In this document: positions 34,452 through 43,663 of the stretch, one piece after another | Position numbering within the stretch: the first letter of the stretch is position 1 | How the letters are laid out: every line of letters begins with the position of its first letter | Origin: Pedobacter sp. ASV28 | GTDB taxonomy: Bacteria; Bacteroidota; Bacteroidia; Sphingobacteriales; Sphingobacteriaceae | Assembly (NCBI RefSeq): GCF_016428855.1 | Contig: NZ_JAELTN010000003.1 | Location: 62,001 to 126,000 of the forward strand | Direction: 5' to 3' | DNA: 64,000 bases | Program-made: the position numbers and the translations under genes | The notes under the pieces: generated by a model | The model's database searches: none | Seen by the model: only the letters and a program-made list of their open reading frames with translations | What the model was told of the DNA's origin: nothing

Positions 34452-35060
34452 ATGAAATTTAATTTGTTGTTGCTGTCGTTTAGTCTCATCTTCTTTTGTG
34501 CTCAAGCCCAAGTAAAACCAATTTACTTTAATGGAAATAGAATCGTTTCTGATGCAAATAAGGCCACTTCTTATGGGGTATATGGTAAGCTGAGCAATGA
34601 GGATTTATGGGTATTGAAAAGATATGACCTATATGATAACCTAATGCTTTCTGGTGCTTATAAAGATGAACAGCTAAGCACGCCTCATGGGAAATTTATT
34701 TTTTACAACAGTATTTTCGAATACAACTATCAGAACTATACCAATTTTAAAAACCCCAGTACAGATAGGTATATCTCTCAGCAGGGCGAATATGTAAATG
34801 GTTTGGAAGAAGGTAAATGGTATGACTATTTTCCAGATGGGAAAATAATGGGATATAGAACTTATATTAATGGTAAGTTGGACGGAGAACTCAAATTATT
34901 CGATTATAAGGGCAAACAATTATTTATTGGTCAGTATAAAGAAGGACTTAAAGTAGGTACTTGGTACGATTTAAAAAAGAAGCTGAAACAAGTATTCGAC
35001 CATGATAAATTAATGAGTACTGCTAGATTAACGAAAGCAGAAATTTTAGAGCTACAGTGA
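34452..35060 (+). CDS. Secreted MORN-repeat-like protein
   Basis: A 202-residue protein with signal peptide MKFNLLLLSFSLIFFCAQAQ. The mature part has repeats of the MORN/YwqK type: GEYVNGLEEGKWYDYFPDGK, then YINGKLDGELKLFDYKGK and GQYKEGLKVGTWYDLKKK. These short beta-hairpin repeats form extended sheets in periplasmic and surface proteins. Function is unknown; the common YwqK antitoxin label does not establish a toxin-antitoxin role. It is between the carboxylase gene (4-base gap) and the dipeptidase gene (1-base gap), so an operon is likely. Confidence 0.75.
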   Translation: MKFNLLLLSFSLIFFCAQAQVKPIYFNGNRIVSDANKATSYGVYGKLSNEDLWVLKRYDLYDNLMLSGAYKDEQLSTPHGKFIFYNSIFEYNYQNYTNFKNPSTDRYISQQGEYVNGLEEGKWYDYFPDGKIMGYRTYINGKLDGELKLFDYKGKQLFIGQYKEGLKVGTWYDLKKKLKQVFDHDKLMSTARLTKAEILELQ

Positions 35061-35061
35061 T

Positions 35062-36225
35062 ATGAAGAAAAGATTCGGTTTATGGCTTTTACTATTGCTG
35101 GGCATAAAAGTATTCGCACAAGATGCTGCAAAGATACATCAACAGGCCATAATGGTTGATACGCATGGAGATATTCTATATAACCAAATAAAATCTGGAA
35201 TAGATATTGGTCAGTTACAAAGTACGGGTAACTTCGATTTGGTACGTGCCAAACAGGGTGGTTTAGATGTGCAGGTGTTCTCTATATGGTGTGACGAAAA
35301 GGGTGGCTACGACTTGGCAAATCGTCAGATAGATTCCTTATATAGTCTAATTAAGAGATATCCTAATCGAATTGCGCTGGTCAACAATGCACAAGATTTA
35401 CAAGAGGCAGTTAAAGAAAATAAGTTGGCTGCCATGATTGGTGTGGAAGGTGGTCATATGATAGAGAACAACCTCGAAAAGCTGGAACAGCTGGCGAAAA
35501 GAGGAATGATTTATTTAACCTTAACTTGGAATAATAGTACCAACTGGGCCAGTTCTGCAGCTGAAGAGAGCAACCAAAAAGTGCTTTCTGAAAAAGCAGG
35601 TTTAACCGATTTTGGGAAAGCAGTGGTAAGGAAACTGAATACGTTGGGTGTAATGGTAGATTTATCACATGTGGGCGAAAGAACATTTTATGATGCTATT
35701 CAAACTTCTACCAAGCCCATATTGGTATCACATAGTTGTGCCTATGCCCTAAATCCGGTGCCAAGAAACTTGAAAGATGACCAAATAAAGGCCGTGGGCA
35801 AAAATGGAGGGGTAATTTCACTTAATTTTTACAGTGGTTTTTTAGACTCTACCTATAACAGAAAGCATCGACAGTTTTTGGAAAAACATACAGAAGAGTT
35901 TAAACAGCTTAGCGAAAAATACGGAAGATCTTTAGCTGTGGATACCTTAATTGCCTTGCATCCAAAAGAAGCGAATGAGATAAGGCCAAGTATTGAACTG
36001 TTGGTTGATCATATTGATCATATAGTGAAGCTGATAGGGGTAGACCATGTGGGAATAGGAGCAGATTTTGATGGAGCAGAGTCGTTTCCACAAGGCATAG
36101 ATAGCGTGGCAGACTTTCCAAAGGTAACGGCAGCCTTGCTAAAAAGAGGTTACAAGGAAGCTGATGTTAAGAAAATTTTAGGAGGCAATTTTGTAAGGTT
36201 GCTGAAAGCGAATAAAGGGAAATAG
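35062..36225 (+). CDS. Membrane dipeptidase, M19 family (exported)
   Basis: A 387-residue zinc peptidase. After the signal MKKRFGLWLLLLLGIKVFAQ comes VDTHGDILYN (His35 and Asp37 zinc ligands), then IGVEGGHMI (bridging Glu129), LSHVGERTF and ILVSHSCAYALNP (His ligands), and VGIGADFDGAESFPQG. M19 enzymes hydrolyse dipeptides with broad C-terminal specificity, including D-residues in some. Location is the periplasm or outer membrane. It follows the MORN-like gene by one base. Nothing unusual is visible in the active site. Confidence 0.92.
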   Translation: MKKRFGLWLLLLLGIKVFAQDAAKIHQQAIMVDTHGDILYNQIKSGIDIGQLQSTGNFDLVRAKQGGLDVQVFSIWCDEKGGYDLANRQIDSLYSLIKRYPNRIALVNNAQDLQEAVKENKLAAMIGVEGGHMIENNLEKLEQLAKRGMIYLTLTWNNSTNWASSAAEESNQKVLSEKAGLTDFGKAVVRKLNTLGVMVDLSHVGERTFYDAIQTSTKPILVSHSCAYALNPVPRNLKDDQIKAVGKNGGVISLNFYSGFLDSTYNRKHRQFLEKHTEEFKQLSEKYGRSLAVDTLIALHPKEANEIRPSIELLVDHIDHIVKLIGVDHVGIGADFDGAESFPQGIDSVADFPKVTAALLKRGYKEADVKKILGGNFVRLLKANKGK

Positions 36226-36430
36226 TCGGAAGTCGGAAGAAAATTGGCCAAATAAATTATGAACGATATCATAATTCAGCAATACAACAACTAGCCAGCC
36301 ACACATCATATTTTTGGACATCGCGCTATCAACCTCCGATACCCAAATTATCTTCACAATTTCATCTTTCTCCACAAGTGTTCTTGCTTTAGTAGTTAAA
36401 GCTTAAATTTGTGGTTATAATAAATATATA

Positions 36431-37399
36431 ATGTCGCAACAAGAAGAAAAAGAACATGTATCATGTCTGATCATTGGATCAGGCCCGGCAGGTTATACTG
36501 CAGCTATTTATGCCGCCAGAGCAGATTTAAAGCCAGTTTTATATACAGGAATGGAAATGGGCGGTCAGCTGACCCAAACCACCGATGTCGATAACTTTCC
36601 GGGTTATCCGAATGGAATAATGGGACCGGAAATGATGGAAGACTTTAAAAAACAGGCAGAGCGTTTTGGTACGCAGATTCGTTTTGGATATGTAAGTTCT
36701 GTTGATTTTTCTGTATTGCCACATAAGGTAGTGGTAGATGAAACCAAGACTATTACGGCCGATACGGTAATTATTGCCACAGGTGCTAAAGCAAAATGGT
36801 TGGGCTTGCCTAGCGAGCAACAATATAATGGTTTTGGTGTATCTGCTTGTGCCGTTTGTGATGGTTTCTTTTTCAAAGGACAAAATGTAGCCATTGTTGG
36901 TGCTGGCGATACAGCAGCAGAAGAAGCCACCTATTTGGCTAAGTTGTGTAAAAAAGTTTATATGTTGATCCGTAGAGACGAATTTCGTGCCTCAAAAGCA
37001 ATGGTTCATCGTGTGTTGAATACCCCTAATATTGAGGTGATCTATAATACGGAAACCACCGAGATTATTGGTAACGGTAAAAATGTTACAGGTGTAAAAG
37101 TATTTAACCATAAAACTGAACAGGCAACAACACTAGAGGTAGAGGGCTTTTTTGTAGCGATAGGTCATAAACCGAATACCGATATTTTTAGGGGATGGTT
37201 GGATATGGATGAAACGGGGTATCTTAAAACCATCGCAGGGACTTCTAAAACTAACGTAGAAGGCGTTTTTGCTTGTGGAGATGTTCAAGATCATTATTAT
37301 AGGCAGGCCATAACGGCGGCAGGATCTGGCTGTATGGCTGCTTTAGATGCTGAACGTTACCTTGCTGCAAAGAATGACAGCGTAAAGGCAGTATTTTAA
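36431..37399 (+). CDS. trxB: Thioredoxin-disulfide reductase
   Basis: A 322-residue FAD/NADPH flavoenzyme that reduces thioredoxin. The N-terminal FAD dinucleotide fold is GSGPAGYTAAIYAAR (16-30). The redox-active pair is Cys140 and Cys143 in SACAVCDG. The NADPH-binding fold is GAGDTAAEEATYLAKL, and the C-terminal FAD motif is EGVFACGDVQDHYYRQAITA. Length is typical. It is a single-gene unit; a terminator follows at 37419-37455. The upstream gap (36226-36430) contains a palindrome AATTATGA-6-TCATAATT at 36255-36276. Confidence 0.97.
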   Translation: MSQQEEKEHVSCLIIGSGPAGYTAAIYAARADLKPVLYTGMEMGGQLTQTTDVDNFPGYPNGIMGPEMMEDFKKQAERFGTQIRFGYVSSVDFSVLPHKVVVDETKTITADTVIIATGAKAKWLGLPSEQQYNGFGVSACAVCDGFFFKGQNVAIVGAGDTAAEEATYLAKLCKKVYMLIRRDEFRASKAMVHRVLNTPNIEVIYNTETTEIIGNGKNVTGVKVFNHKTEQATTLEVEGFFVAIGHKPNTDIFRGWLDMDETGYLKTIAGTSKTNVEGVFACGDVQDHYYRQAITAAGSGCMAALDAERYLAAKNDSVKAVF

Positions 37400-37418
37400 C
37401 CTTTATCTTAGAAAAGAG

Positions 37419-37455
37419 AAAAAGCTTCTTGAGTAAATCTCAGGGGGCTTTTTTT
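37419..37455 (+). terminator. Terminator after trxB
   Basis: AAAGCTTCTTGAG and CTCAGGGGGCTTT pair over 13 bp with three G-U wobbles around a 5-nt loop, then seven T. A second GC-rich hairpin-like segment (AAGGGG with CCCCTT, 37463-37493) follows it. Confidence 0.78.
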
Positions 37456-37685
37456 GTGCATAAGGGGGTTGCTGTTAATAATGTCAGCCCCTTAGTTTGA
37501 TTATTGTTTAATTGTGCTTTAATGATGGTGGTTGATCAAAATCCGGGGAGTATTTTTTTGGGTCCTTATGGCTATTTGTTGGATTCGAACTTGACAGATA
37601 ATTTTCAGGATGTTAAATAAGCATTGTTCAATTATTTAATAGTTATCCTAAAATATTTATCTTGTGCCTATCAATCCTAGGTAAA

Positions 37686-39596
37686 ATGAAAAAACTATTT
37701 CTAATGGTATGCTCTACCATTATCTCTTTAAGTAGCATCGCGCAAACCGATGACAATATGGGGCTCATTCCTGCACCAGTAAGCGTAAATAAGACGAGTG
37801 GGTCATTTGTATTGGACCATACAGTGGTACTGTTGAACAAAGAACATAAGAACTTAAAAATTGCTGAAGCCTTACGGTCTTTTGCATTAACTAAAGGGTT
37901 TAAACTAAAGCTGGTTAAAACAGCGCCAATTGGGCAAAAAGTAATGGAACTAACCAGTATGGGAGCTGACCAACTTCCAAACGAGGGTTACCAGATCAAG
38001 ATTACCAGTCGCCATATTAAACTTATAGGTAAAGATGCAGGTCTGTTTTATGCCCTGCAGTCTTTTATGCAGTTAATGCCAGATAAGAAATTGGGAAATG
38101 TGATCCAGAATGCAGAGATCAATGACTATCCCCGTTTTGCTTATCGTGGAATGCATCTTGACGTTGGACGTCATTTCTTTCCAGTTTCATTTGTGAAAAA
38201 ATACATCGACCTAATGGCTGCCTATAAGCTGAATAATTTTCATTGGCATTTAACAGAAGATCAGGGATGGAGAATAGAAATTAAAAAGTATCCCAAGCTT
38301 ACCGAGGTTGGGGGAAGTAGAAACGGAACGATTATTGGCGATTATCCAGGTACGGGAGGGACAGATAATGAAGTGTATAAGGGATTTTATACACAACAAG
38401 ATGCAAAAGAGATTGTTGCCTATGCGGCAGCAAGGTATATAAATGTAATCCCGGAAATAGAGCTTCCAGGGCATAGTTCTGCGGCAATTGCGGCTTATCC
38501 GTCATTAAGCTGCTTTCCGGAAAGAGATACGCCCATAGGAGAAAAGGCTCCTTGGTCTGGTCCAAGAACAGGTAAACAGGTACAACAAACATGGGGGGTA
38601 TTTGACGATGTTTTCGTGCCATCAGAGGATACTTTTCGGTTTTTGGAAGATGTACTGGATGAAATCATTGCTATTTTCCCTTCAAAATACATTCACATTG
38701 GTGGAGATGAATGCCCCAAAAAGTATTGGAAAGAATCTGAATTTTGTCAGCAATTGATCAAGGAAAAAGGATTGAAAGACGAGCACGAATTGCAAAGCTA
38801 TTTCATTCAAAGAATAGAGAAGTATATTAACGGTAAAGGTCGTTCTATTATTGGATGGGATGAAATTTTGGAGGGAGGCTTGGCACCTAATGCCACGGTA
38901 ATGTCGTGGAGAGGGGTAAAGGGAGGTATAGAGGCGGCACAACAAAACCACAATGTAATCATGACGCCATCCACCAATGGTTTGTATTTCGATCATAAAC
39001 AATCCTTGTCTGTTGACGAACCGCTAACCATAGGCAGGAGAGGCAAGGGTACTTCGAATTTTACCAAAGTCTATAATTATGATCCCGTACCACAGGAATT
39101 GGCAGAAGATCAGAAAAAATATATCAAAGGTGTACAGGCTAATATGTGGTCTGAATATCTAGAAAGCCCTGCAAAAGTTGAATATATGCTGTTTCCCAGG
39201 ATATATGCCTTGGCCGAAATTGCATGGACCCCATTAGAAAGAAAAGACATTAAAAACTTTACCGAGCAAAGAATTCCTTTACACTTAAACCGATTAGACC
39301 AGACTGCTACCAATTATTGGGTGCCTACACCTATAGGCCAAACTGATGAACCCATCCAAGGAGAACAGATCACCATTAATTTGAAAGTACCGGTTGTTGG
39401 GGCTAAAATTTATTATACCTTAGATGGTTATAGACCCTCTGAAAATGCGACAATGTATATCGATCCCATTCAGGTAATTGTACCCCAGGGACAAAAAAAA
39501 ATGTTGAAAACGATTGTAATCACGCCTAGTGGAAAAAGAAGTGTGGTAACGGAAACCTTATTAAACAATGGGGCAGCCGATGTTAAAGTGAAATAG
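37686..39596 (+). CDS. Beta-N-acetylhexosaminidase, GH20 (exported)
   Basis: A 636-residue enzyme from ATG at 37686; MKKLFLMVCSTIISLSSIAQ is a proper signal peptide, whereas an in-frame GTG at 37662 would only add eight residues. A GH20b N-terminal domain (about 25-145) precedes the catalytic barrel, which starts YRGMHLDVGRHFFP. The catalytic Asp341-Glu342 pair is in IHIGGDECPKKYW. Further signatures are NFHWHLTEDQGWRIEIKKYP and VIPEIELPGHSSA. A chitobiase-like C-terminal domain follows (KIYYTLDGYRPSENA). It removes terminal beta-GlcNAc or GalNAc from glycans in the periplasm. No partner genes lie nearby. Confidence 0.95.
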   Translation: MKKLFLMVCSTIISLSSIAQTDDNMGLIPAPVSVNKTSGSFVLDHTVVLLNKEHKNLKIAEALRSFALTKGFKLKLVKTAPIGQKVMELTSMGADQLPNEGYQIKITSRHIKLIGKDAGLFYALQSFMQLMPDKKLGNVIQNAEINDYPRFAYRGMHLDVGRHFFPVSFVKKYIDLMAAYKLNNFHWHLTEDQGWRIEIKKYPKLTEVGGSRNGTIIGDYPGTGGTDNEVYKGFYTQQDAKEIVAYAAARYINVIPEIELPGHSSAAIAAYPSLSCFPERDTPIGEKAPWSGPRTGKQVQQTWGVFDDVFVPSEDTFRFLEDVLDEIIAIFPSKYIHIGGDECPKKYWKESEFCQQLIKEKGLKDEHELQSYFIQRIEKYINGKGRSIIGWDEILEGGLAPNATVMSWRGVKGGIEAAQQNHNVIMTPSTNGLYFDHKQSLSVDEPLTIGRRGKGTSNFTKVYNYDPVPQELAEDQKKYIKGVQANMWSEYLESPAKVEYMLFPRIYALAEIAWTPLERKDIKNFTEQRIPLHLNRLDQTATNYWVPTPIGQTDEPIQGEQITINLKVPVVGAKIYYTLDGYRPSENATMYIDPIQVIVPQGQKKMLKTIVITPSGKRSVVTETLLNNGAADVKVK

Positions 39597-39650
39597 AATT
39601 TTGCAAAAAAGACTAAAAGCTATAAATTGGAATTTTAAAATGATTAATCA

Positions 39651-40259
39651 ATGAAATTTGAGAACTTTATCAAATCATCTTTTGCGATCTTACTATTGCT
39701 AACCATATTGGCCTCCTGCAACGAGGGTGATAAACAAGTTTTGGAACCAAAACAGGCTCCAATAACCAAATCATTAAACCCATTTCCATTTTATAAGAGT
39801 ATTGAGATCAAGCCCGGCTATTATTTTGAAGTGGTAAGTTGGGGGAAAGGAGTAGATACTACAGGAAACTTTTTAATCCTGATGTCGGATTCGGTAAAAA
39901 ATAAATATAAATCAATTTCGGTAGAAAGGAATGGGATAATAACCGATGCTTGGAATATGGATTTGGACAATGATGGCAACCCGGAAATTTATGTGCAGTC
40001 TGTGGTCAGAAAAAACGTAAATGACTTAAATGTTTATGAATTTAATGGGAATGATTTCAATAAGATCAGCTTTCCGGGTATAACTAGCATGAAGGGATAT
40101 GAAGGAAATGATAAATTTTTTGTTAAAAATGGTGACTTATTTAGGTCCATTCCAATTTTGCAGCGTGATAGTGGAAAGACTACCACTTTGATCAAGACCA
40201 TCAAATATCGTTTGGTAGGAAATAGCTTCTCCTCATCGGAGGTTAAGCCAGGGGGGTAA
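39651..40259 (+). CDS. Lipoprotein of unknown function with a calcium-loop-like motif
   Basis: A 202-residue protein with a signal peptide and lipobox, LLTILASCNEG, so it is predicted to be a lipoprotein. The mature part has MDLDNDGNPEIYV, an Asp-rich loop of the FG-GAP type, and beta-rich segments YYFEVVSWGKGVDTTGNFL and KTIKYRLVGNSFS. It may belong to the same kind of small VCBS-like proteins as the gene at 32024-32734. The function is not known. It follows the hexosaminidase by 54 bases in the same direction and converges with the gene at 40289. Confidence 0.65.
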   Translation: MKFENFIKSSFAILLLLTILASCNEGDKQVLEPKQAPITKSLNPFPFYKSIEIKPGYYFEVVSWGKGVDTTGNFLILMSDSVKNKYKSISVERNGIITDAWNMDLDNDGNPEIYVQSVVRKNVNDLNVYEFNGNDFNKISFPGITSMKGYEGNDKFFVKNGDLFRSIPILQRDSGKTTTLIKTIKYRLVGNSFSSSEVKPGG

Positions 40260-40288
40260 CAACAGGCTTTTTACTTAATAGGGAAAAA

Positions 40289-40846
40289 TCAGGGTTCAAG
40301 CTTATTGAGCTCTGATTGAAAAAATTGATCCCATTTGCTTTGCGCAGCCAAATCGGTACCATGTTTGGTTTCGGAATCATATTTATCCTGCATTTCACTA
40401 TAGTATTTTCCAATTTGTATAGCAATTTTTTGAATAAGGCCCTTGTAGTTGCTTATGGTATAGTTTTGGTTTTTTAAGATCAATTCGCCATTTTTTAGTA
40501 ATAGAAAATTAATATAGACATGGCCCTGTTCATGATTGAGCAAATCTTTGCTGGTCTTGCTGTTTTTTATCCTTTCTTTTTTTACCCAAGAATTTTTGGG
40601 GTCTACACCTGCCAAAAATTTGAAGTCAATGTTCAAATTACCCCCTTTAATGGTGGAAGTATAGCCATACTGCCAAATGGTACTTGTTGAAGCCGCATAA
40701 TCAGATTGATAGTTAGGTACGCCTTTAAAATGGGTTTCCCAATCTACTATCTCTGGGTAGAGATGTGCGTGCGGCATAAAAGAAAAAAGAAAAACAGCCG
40801 AAATAGATAGGCCAAACTTTAAAAAAACGTTCTTAAACTTCCTCAT
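40289..40846 (-). CDS. DUF922-like secreted protein with HEQGH metalloprotease motif
   Basis: A 185-residue exported protein. The N-terminal segment has a hydrophobic signal (FGLSISAVFLFSFMPHAH). Mature features are DWETHFKGVPNYQSDYAAST and, at residues 105-109, His-Glu-Gln-Gly-His, the zinc-binding HExxH of DUF922 and related putative proteases, in LLNHEQGHVYINFLLL. The C-terminal segment is helical and charged (YYSEMQDKYDSETKHGTD). A secreted Zn-protease role is predicted, but none has been shown. It is the gene after the sigma/anti-sigma pair in the same direction, with 30 bases between, so it may be under sigma control. Confidence 0.75.
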   Translation of the reverse strand: MRKFKNVFLKFGLSISAVFLFSFMPHAHLYPEIVDWETHFKGVPNYQSDYAASTSTIWQYGYTSTIKGGNLNIDFKFLAGVDPKNSWVKKERIKNSKTSKDLLNHEQGHVYINFLLLKNGELILKNQNYTISNYKGLIQKIAIQIGKYYSEMQDKYDSETKHGTDLAAQSKWDQFFQSELNKLEP

Positions 40847-40876
40847 TTAGTTATCAAGAACGAAAGTTGTACCATT

Positions 40877-41473
40877 TTATTCTGTTTCCCGAAACTGCGA
40901 GCTTATGCGTTCGAATTTTTCTATCAAAAGAGAAATACGTTCCCTATCTTTTTTGATTACTGCCTTTCTAACCAAGGTAGAGCAAAAGATCATCCAACCA
41001 AAACTGACGGCTATCATTAAAAATTGTAGCCAGGGCTGAATATTGTTTAATACTTCTACAAAGTAGAAGATCATACCCAGGGAAAGTGCCATGGCGTAAA
41101 ACCAGTATAAGCGATTGTATAAACTAAATCGACTTAATTGGTAGGCCTTTAGTCTGGCAATAAATTCGGTCGGATTTGCTGTAAAATCACTTTTTGCAAG
41201 AATTCGATGGTTCTTGTATAAGATTATGGTATAAACACCAATGGCTATAATAATGATACTGATACCAGCGTGGGTAGTCCATGACTGAAAATTGAACAAC
41301 CATAATGCAGCCATCAAGAAAAAAGATAGTGCCATACCCAATATGTTCAATAAAGATTTGGTGCGCATGCTGCCTACTTCTTTTTTGGCCTGCTTAAGCA
41401 TATCGTCGGCAGATATTTTCACATCAACTGTATGCTTAGCCCATAATGCCTCTATGTGATCAAATTCTTGCAT
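40877..41473 (-). CDS. Putative membrane anti-sigma factor
   Basis: A 198-residue protein. The cytoplasmic N-terminus (about 1-38: MQEFDHIEALWAKHTVDVKI) is followed by four predicted transmembrane helices (about 40-60, 68-86, 121-139, 145-165) and a charged C-terminus. The gene overlaps the sigma-factor gene by 14 bases, the typical arrangement of a membrane anti-sigma factor with its sigma. No zinc-binding anti-sigma domain is visible, so the assignment is by position and topology. Other possibility: a generic membrane protein co-expressed with the sigma factor. Confidence 0.55.
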   Translation of the reverse strand: MQEFDHIEALWAKHTVDVKISADDMLKQAKKEVGSMRTKSLLNILGMALSFFLMAALWLFNFQSWTTHAGISIIIIAIGVYTIILYKNHRILAKSDFTANPTEFIARLKAYQLSRFSLYNRLYWFYAMALSLGMIFYFVEVLNNIQPWLQFLMIAVSFGWMIFCSTLVRKAVIKKDRERISLLIEKFERISSQFRETE

Positions 41474-41957
41474 GTTGATTGTATATTTCAGTAAGTTTCT
41501 GTTTAATGCGATGTATTTTTACTCTCAAATTGCCTTCGCTAATGCCTGATATTTCAGCAATTTCATTATAAGGAAGTTCGTCTAATACCATGGTAATGAT
41601 CAAACGATCATTTTCTTCAAGTTTTGAGATGCTTTTATAGAGCAGGGCCACTTGCTCGTTTTTTTCAGAATACTCTTCTATTCTGTTTTCTATAATATTA
41701 TCCGTCAGCTCATCTTTGGCCTGTCGTTTTTCTGATCGCAGGTAAGTTAGGCAGGTATTTACGGCAATCCTATAGATCCATGTAGAAATAAGCGACTTAT
41801 TCCTGAACTTGTCCAGGTTTTGCCATACCTTTAAAAAAGTTTCCTGCAAAAGATCATTCGCCGAATCTTTATCACCTGTATAACCATAACATAGGTGAAA
41901 TATCTTCTTTGAGTTTTTATCGAAAATTTCTTTAAAAAGCTGATCTTTTCGGTCCAT
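41460..41957 (-). CDS. ECF RNA polymerase sigma factor
   Basis: A 165-residue sigma-70 factor of the extracytoplasmic function type. Region 2 is at about 12-75 (IFHLCYGYTGDKDSANDLLQ, ETFLKVWQNLDKFRNKSLIS, TWIYRIAVNTCL). Region 4 is at about 108-160 (LEENDRLIITMVLDELPYNE, IAEISGISEGNLRVKIHRIK). Regions 1.1 and 3 are absent, as expected. It is the first gene of the unit with the putative anti-sigma. Promoters it recognises cannot be inferred from the sequence. Confidence 0.92.
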   Translation of the reverse strand: MDRKDQLFKEIFDKNSKKIFHLCYGYTGDKDSANDLLQETFLKVWQNLDKFRNKSLISTWIYRIAVNTCLTYLRSEKRQAKDELTDNIIENRIEEYSEKNEQVALLYKSISKLEENDRLIITMVLDELPYNEIAEISGISEGNLRVKIHRIKQKLTEIYNQHARI

Positions 41958-42239
41958 TTAATGTTTTTGTATGTCTATTAGAACTAGATGTGCTTAAAAT
42001 GTTACAACTTATGAAGACGCTAAATTAATAAATGTTTGCGTGCTAAGCTCAAATATTTAATTTTGTCGAAATCCAACGTAACCAATAAATACTTTTGAGT
42101 TGTTAAAGGACAGGTTTAAATAATGGCTGCCCAATTTAAAGGTGTTCATTTGGAAAAGGAAAACAAAACTAGAATAAACAAATAACCAAATAGACTGCAT
42201 GTGTTTTTGTATAAATAGACACAACATAAACTAAAACGA
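41958..42239. other. Divergent gap between sigma factor and symporter genes
   Basis: A 282-base AT-rich region that must hold the promoters of both divergent genes. No further structure, repeat or small ORF stands out. Confidence 0.35.
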
Positions 42240-43661
42240 ATGAAAAAAACACGGATAGGTATCATTACCATTATTTCCATTACCATAGCATTAATTATTA
42301 CGCTTTTAAAAGAGTTTGACATAGTTCCCGTATCAGATGATGTAATGAAATCTATGCGTTTGATCATTGCGGTAGTTTTGATAGCTTTTGCTTTATTTAG
42401 AAAAAACTTGACCACTTGGATCTTAGTGTGTATGTTACTTGGGGTATTTGTAGGGGTAGATTTTCCAAATGTTGCCGGAGCCCTGCACCCCCTTAGCAAA
42501 GGTTTTATCAAGTTGGTTAAAACCATTGTTGGCCCCATACTTTTTGGCACTTTGGTTTATGGCATTGCAGGTCATTCAGATTTAAAGCAGGTAGGACGTA
42601 TGGCTTGGAAGTCCATGTTGTATTTCTTCTGTGCAACATCCTGTGCCATTTTTATTGGCCTAGCGGTAATTAATATTACCCATGCTGGTGTAGGTGTAGA
42701 TATTAAACATATGCCTCATGAGCAGCTACCTACTGTCAAGGCTCCAGACCCAGCATTAGAACATTTGCCACAACATGTACACGGCGTTTATAAATTTGCT
42801 AATTTCTTTTATGACCTATTTCCTGAAAATATTGTGAAATCGATGTATGAAAATAGGGTATTGCAGATCGTAGTTTTTTCGGTGCTGTTTGGTATTGGAT
42901 TGGCCATGGTAGACGAAAAGAAACGAAAGCCTTTGGTAGATTTGACCGAAAGTTTGTCGGAAGTGATGTTTAAGTTTACCAATTTGATTATGTATTTCGC
43001 CCCAATTGGAGTAGGTGCAGCTATGGCATATACGGTTGGCCACTTAGGGGTAGATATTTTAAAGAACCTATTTATGCTATTGGGATCTTTGTATATTGCC
43101 TTAATCGCATTTGTACTGTTGGTATTTGTGCCTATAATGCTTGTCCTGAAAATTTCCATCAAAAAATTTATTCAGGCGGTAAAAGAACCGGTTTCTATAG
43201 CTTTTGCTACTACAAGTTCAGATGCTGCCTTGCCAAAGGCAATGAGCAATATGGAAAAATTTGGTGTTCCACGTAAAATCGTTTCTTTTGTGATACCCAC
43301 TGGCTATAGCTTCAATTTAGATGGTACATCGCTATATCTCTCTTTGGCCTCTATTTTTGTGGCACAGGCAGCAGGTATGCATTTGGGTATAGGACAGCAG
43401 TTGGCCATTGCATTTACGTTAATGATAACTTCTAAAGGTGTTGCAGCCGTACCAAGAGCCTCATTAATTGTACTTATTGCTACAGCAGAACAATTTGGTC
43501 TGCCTGTTTTTATTATTGCCGCTATTTTAGGTATCGATGAATTAATGGATATGGCAAGAACTTCGGTCAATGTAATTGGAAATTGTTTAGCTACCGTGGT
43601 GATTGCTAAATGGGAAGGAGAGTTTGACGAAAATGCGTCACATAATTTTGTAGAAGATTAA
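42240..43661 (+). CDS. Dicarboxylate/amino acid:cation symporter (DAACS family)
   Basis: A 473-residue membrane carrier of the glutamate/dicarboxylate:H+(Na+) symporter family. The N-terminus is hydrophobic (two to three helices before LLGVFVGVDFP). The serine-rich hairpin HP1 reads FATTSSDAALPKAM, followed by FVIPTGYSFNLDGTSLYLSL (the NMDGT-like motif, here NLDGT, of the cation/substrate site) and FTLMITSKGVAAVPRAS (HP2). C-terminal RTSVNVIGNCLATVVIA carries the Asp/Arg/Asn substrate contacts (MARTSVNVIGN). It takes up C4-dicarboxylates, glutamate or aspartate. Two paralogous small membrane proteins follow after 2 bases. Confidence 0.93.
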   Translation: MKKTRIGIITIISITIALIITLLKEFDIVPVSDDVMKSMRLIIAVVLIAFALFRKNLTTWILVCMLLGVFVGVDFPNVAGALHPLSKGFIKLVKTIVGPILFGTLVYGIAGHSDLKQVGRMAWKSMLYFFCATSCAIFIGLAVINITHAGVGVDIKHMPHEQLPTVKAPDPALEHLPQHVHGVYKFANFFYDLFPENIVKSMYENRVLQIVVFSVLFGIGLAMVDEKKRKPLVDLTESLSEVMFKFTNLIMYFAPIGVGAAMAYTVGHLGVDILKNLFMLLGSLYIALIAFVLLVFVPIMLVLKISIKKFIQAVKEPVSIAFATTSSDAALPKAMSNMEKFGVPRKIVSFVIPTGYSFNLDGTSLYLSLASIFVAQAAGMHLGIGQQLAIAFTLMITSKGVAAVPRASLIVLIATAEQFGLPVFIIAAILGIDELMDMARTSVNVIGNCLATVVIAKWEGEFDENASHNFVED

Positions 43662-43663
43662 TC

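Noticed and set aside
34452..35060. Toxin-antitoxin antitoxin, as MORN/YwqK-like repeat proteins are often labelled
   Set aside because: The protein is exported and no toxin gene is adjacent; the label comes from a repeat family, not function.
37576..37590. GGATTCGAACTT as a tRNA T-arm
   Set aside because: No acceptor stem, D-arm or anticodon arm can be built around it on either strand.
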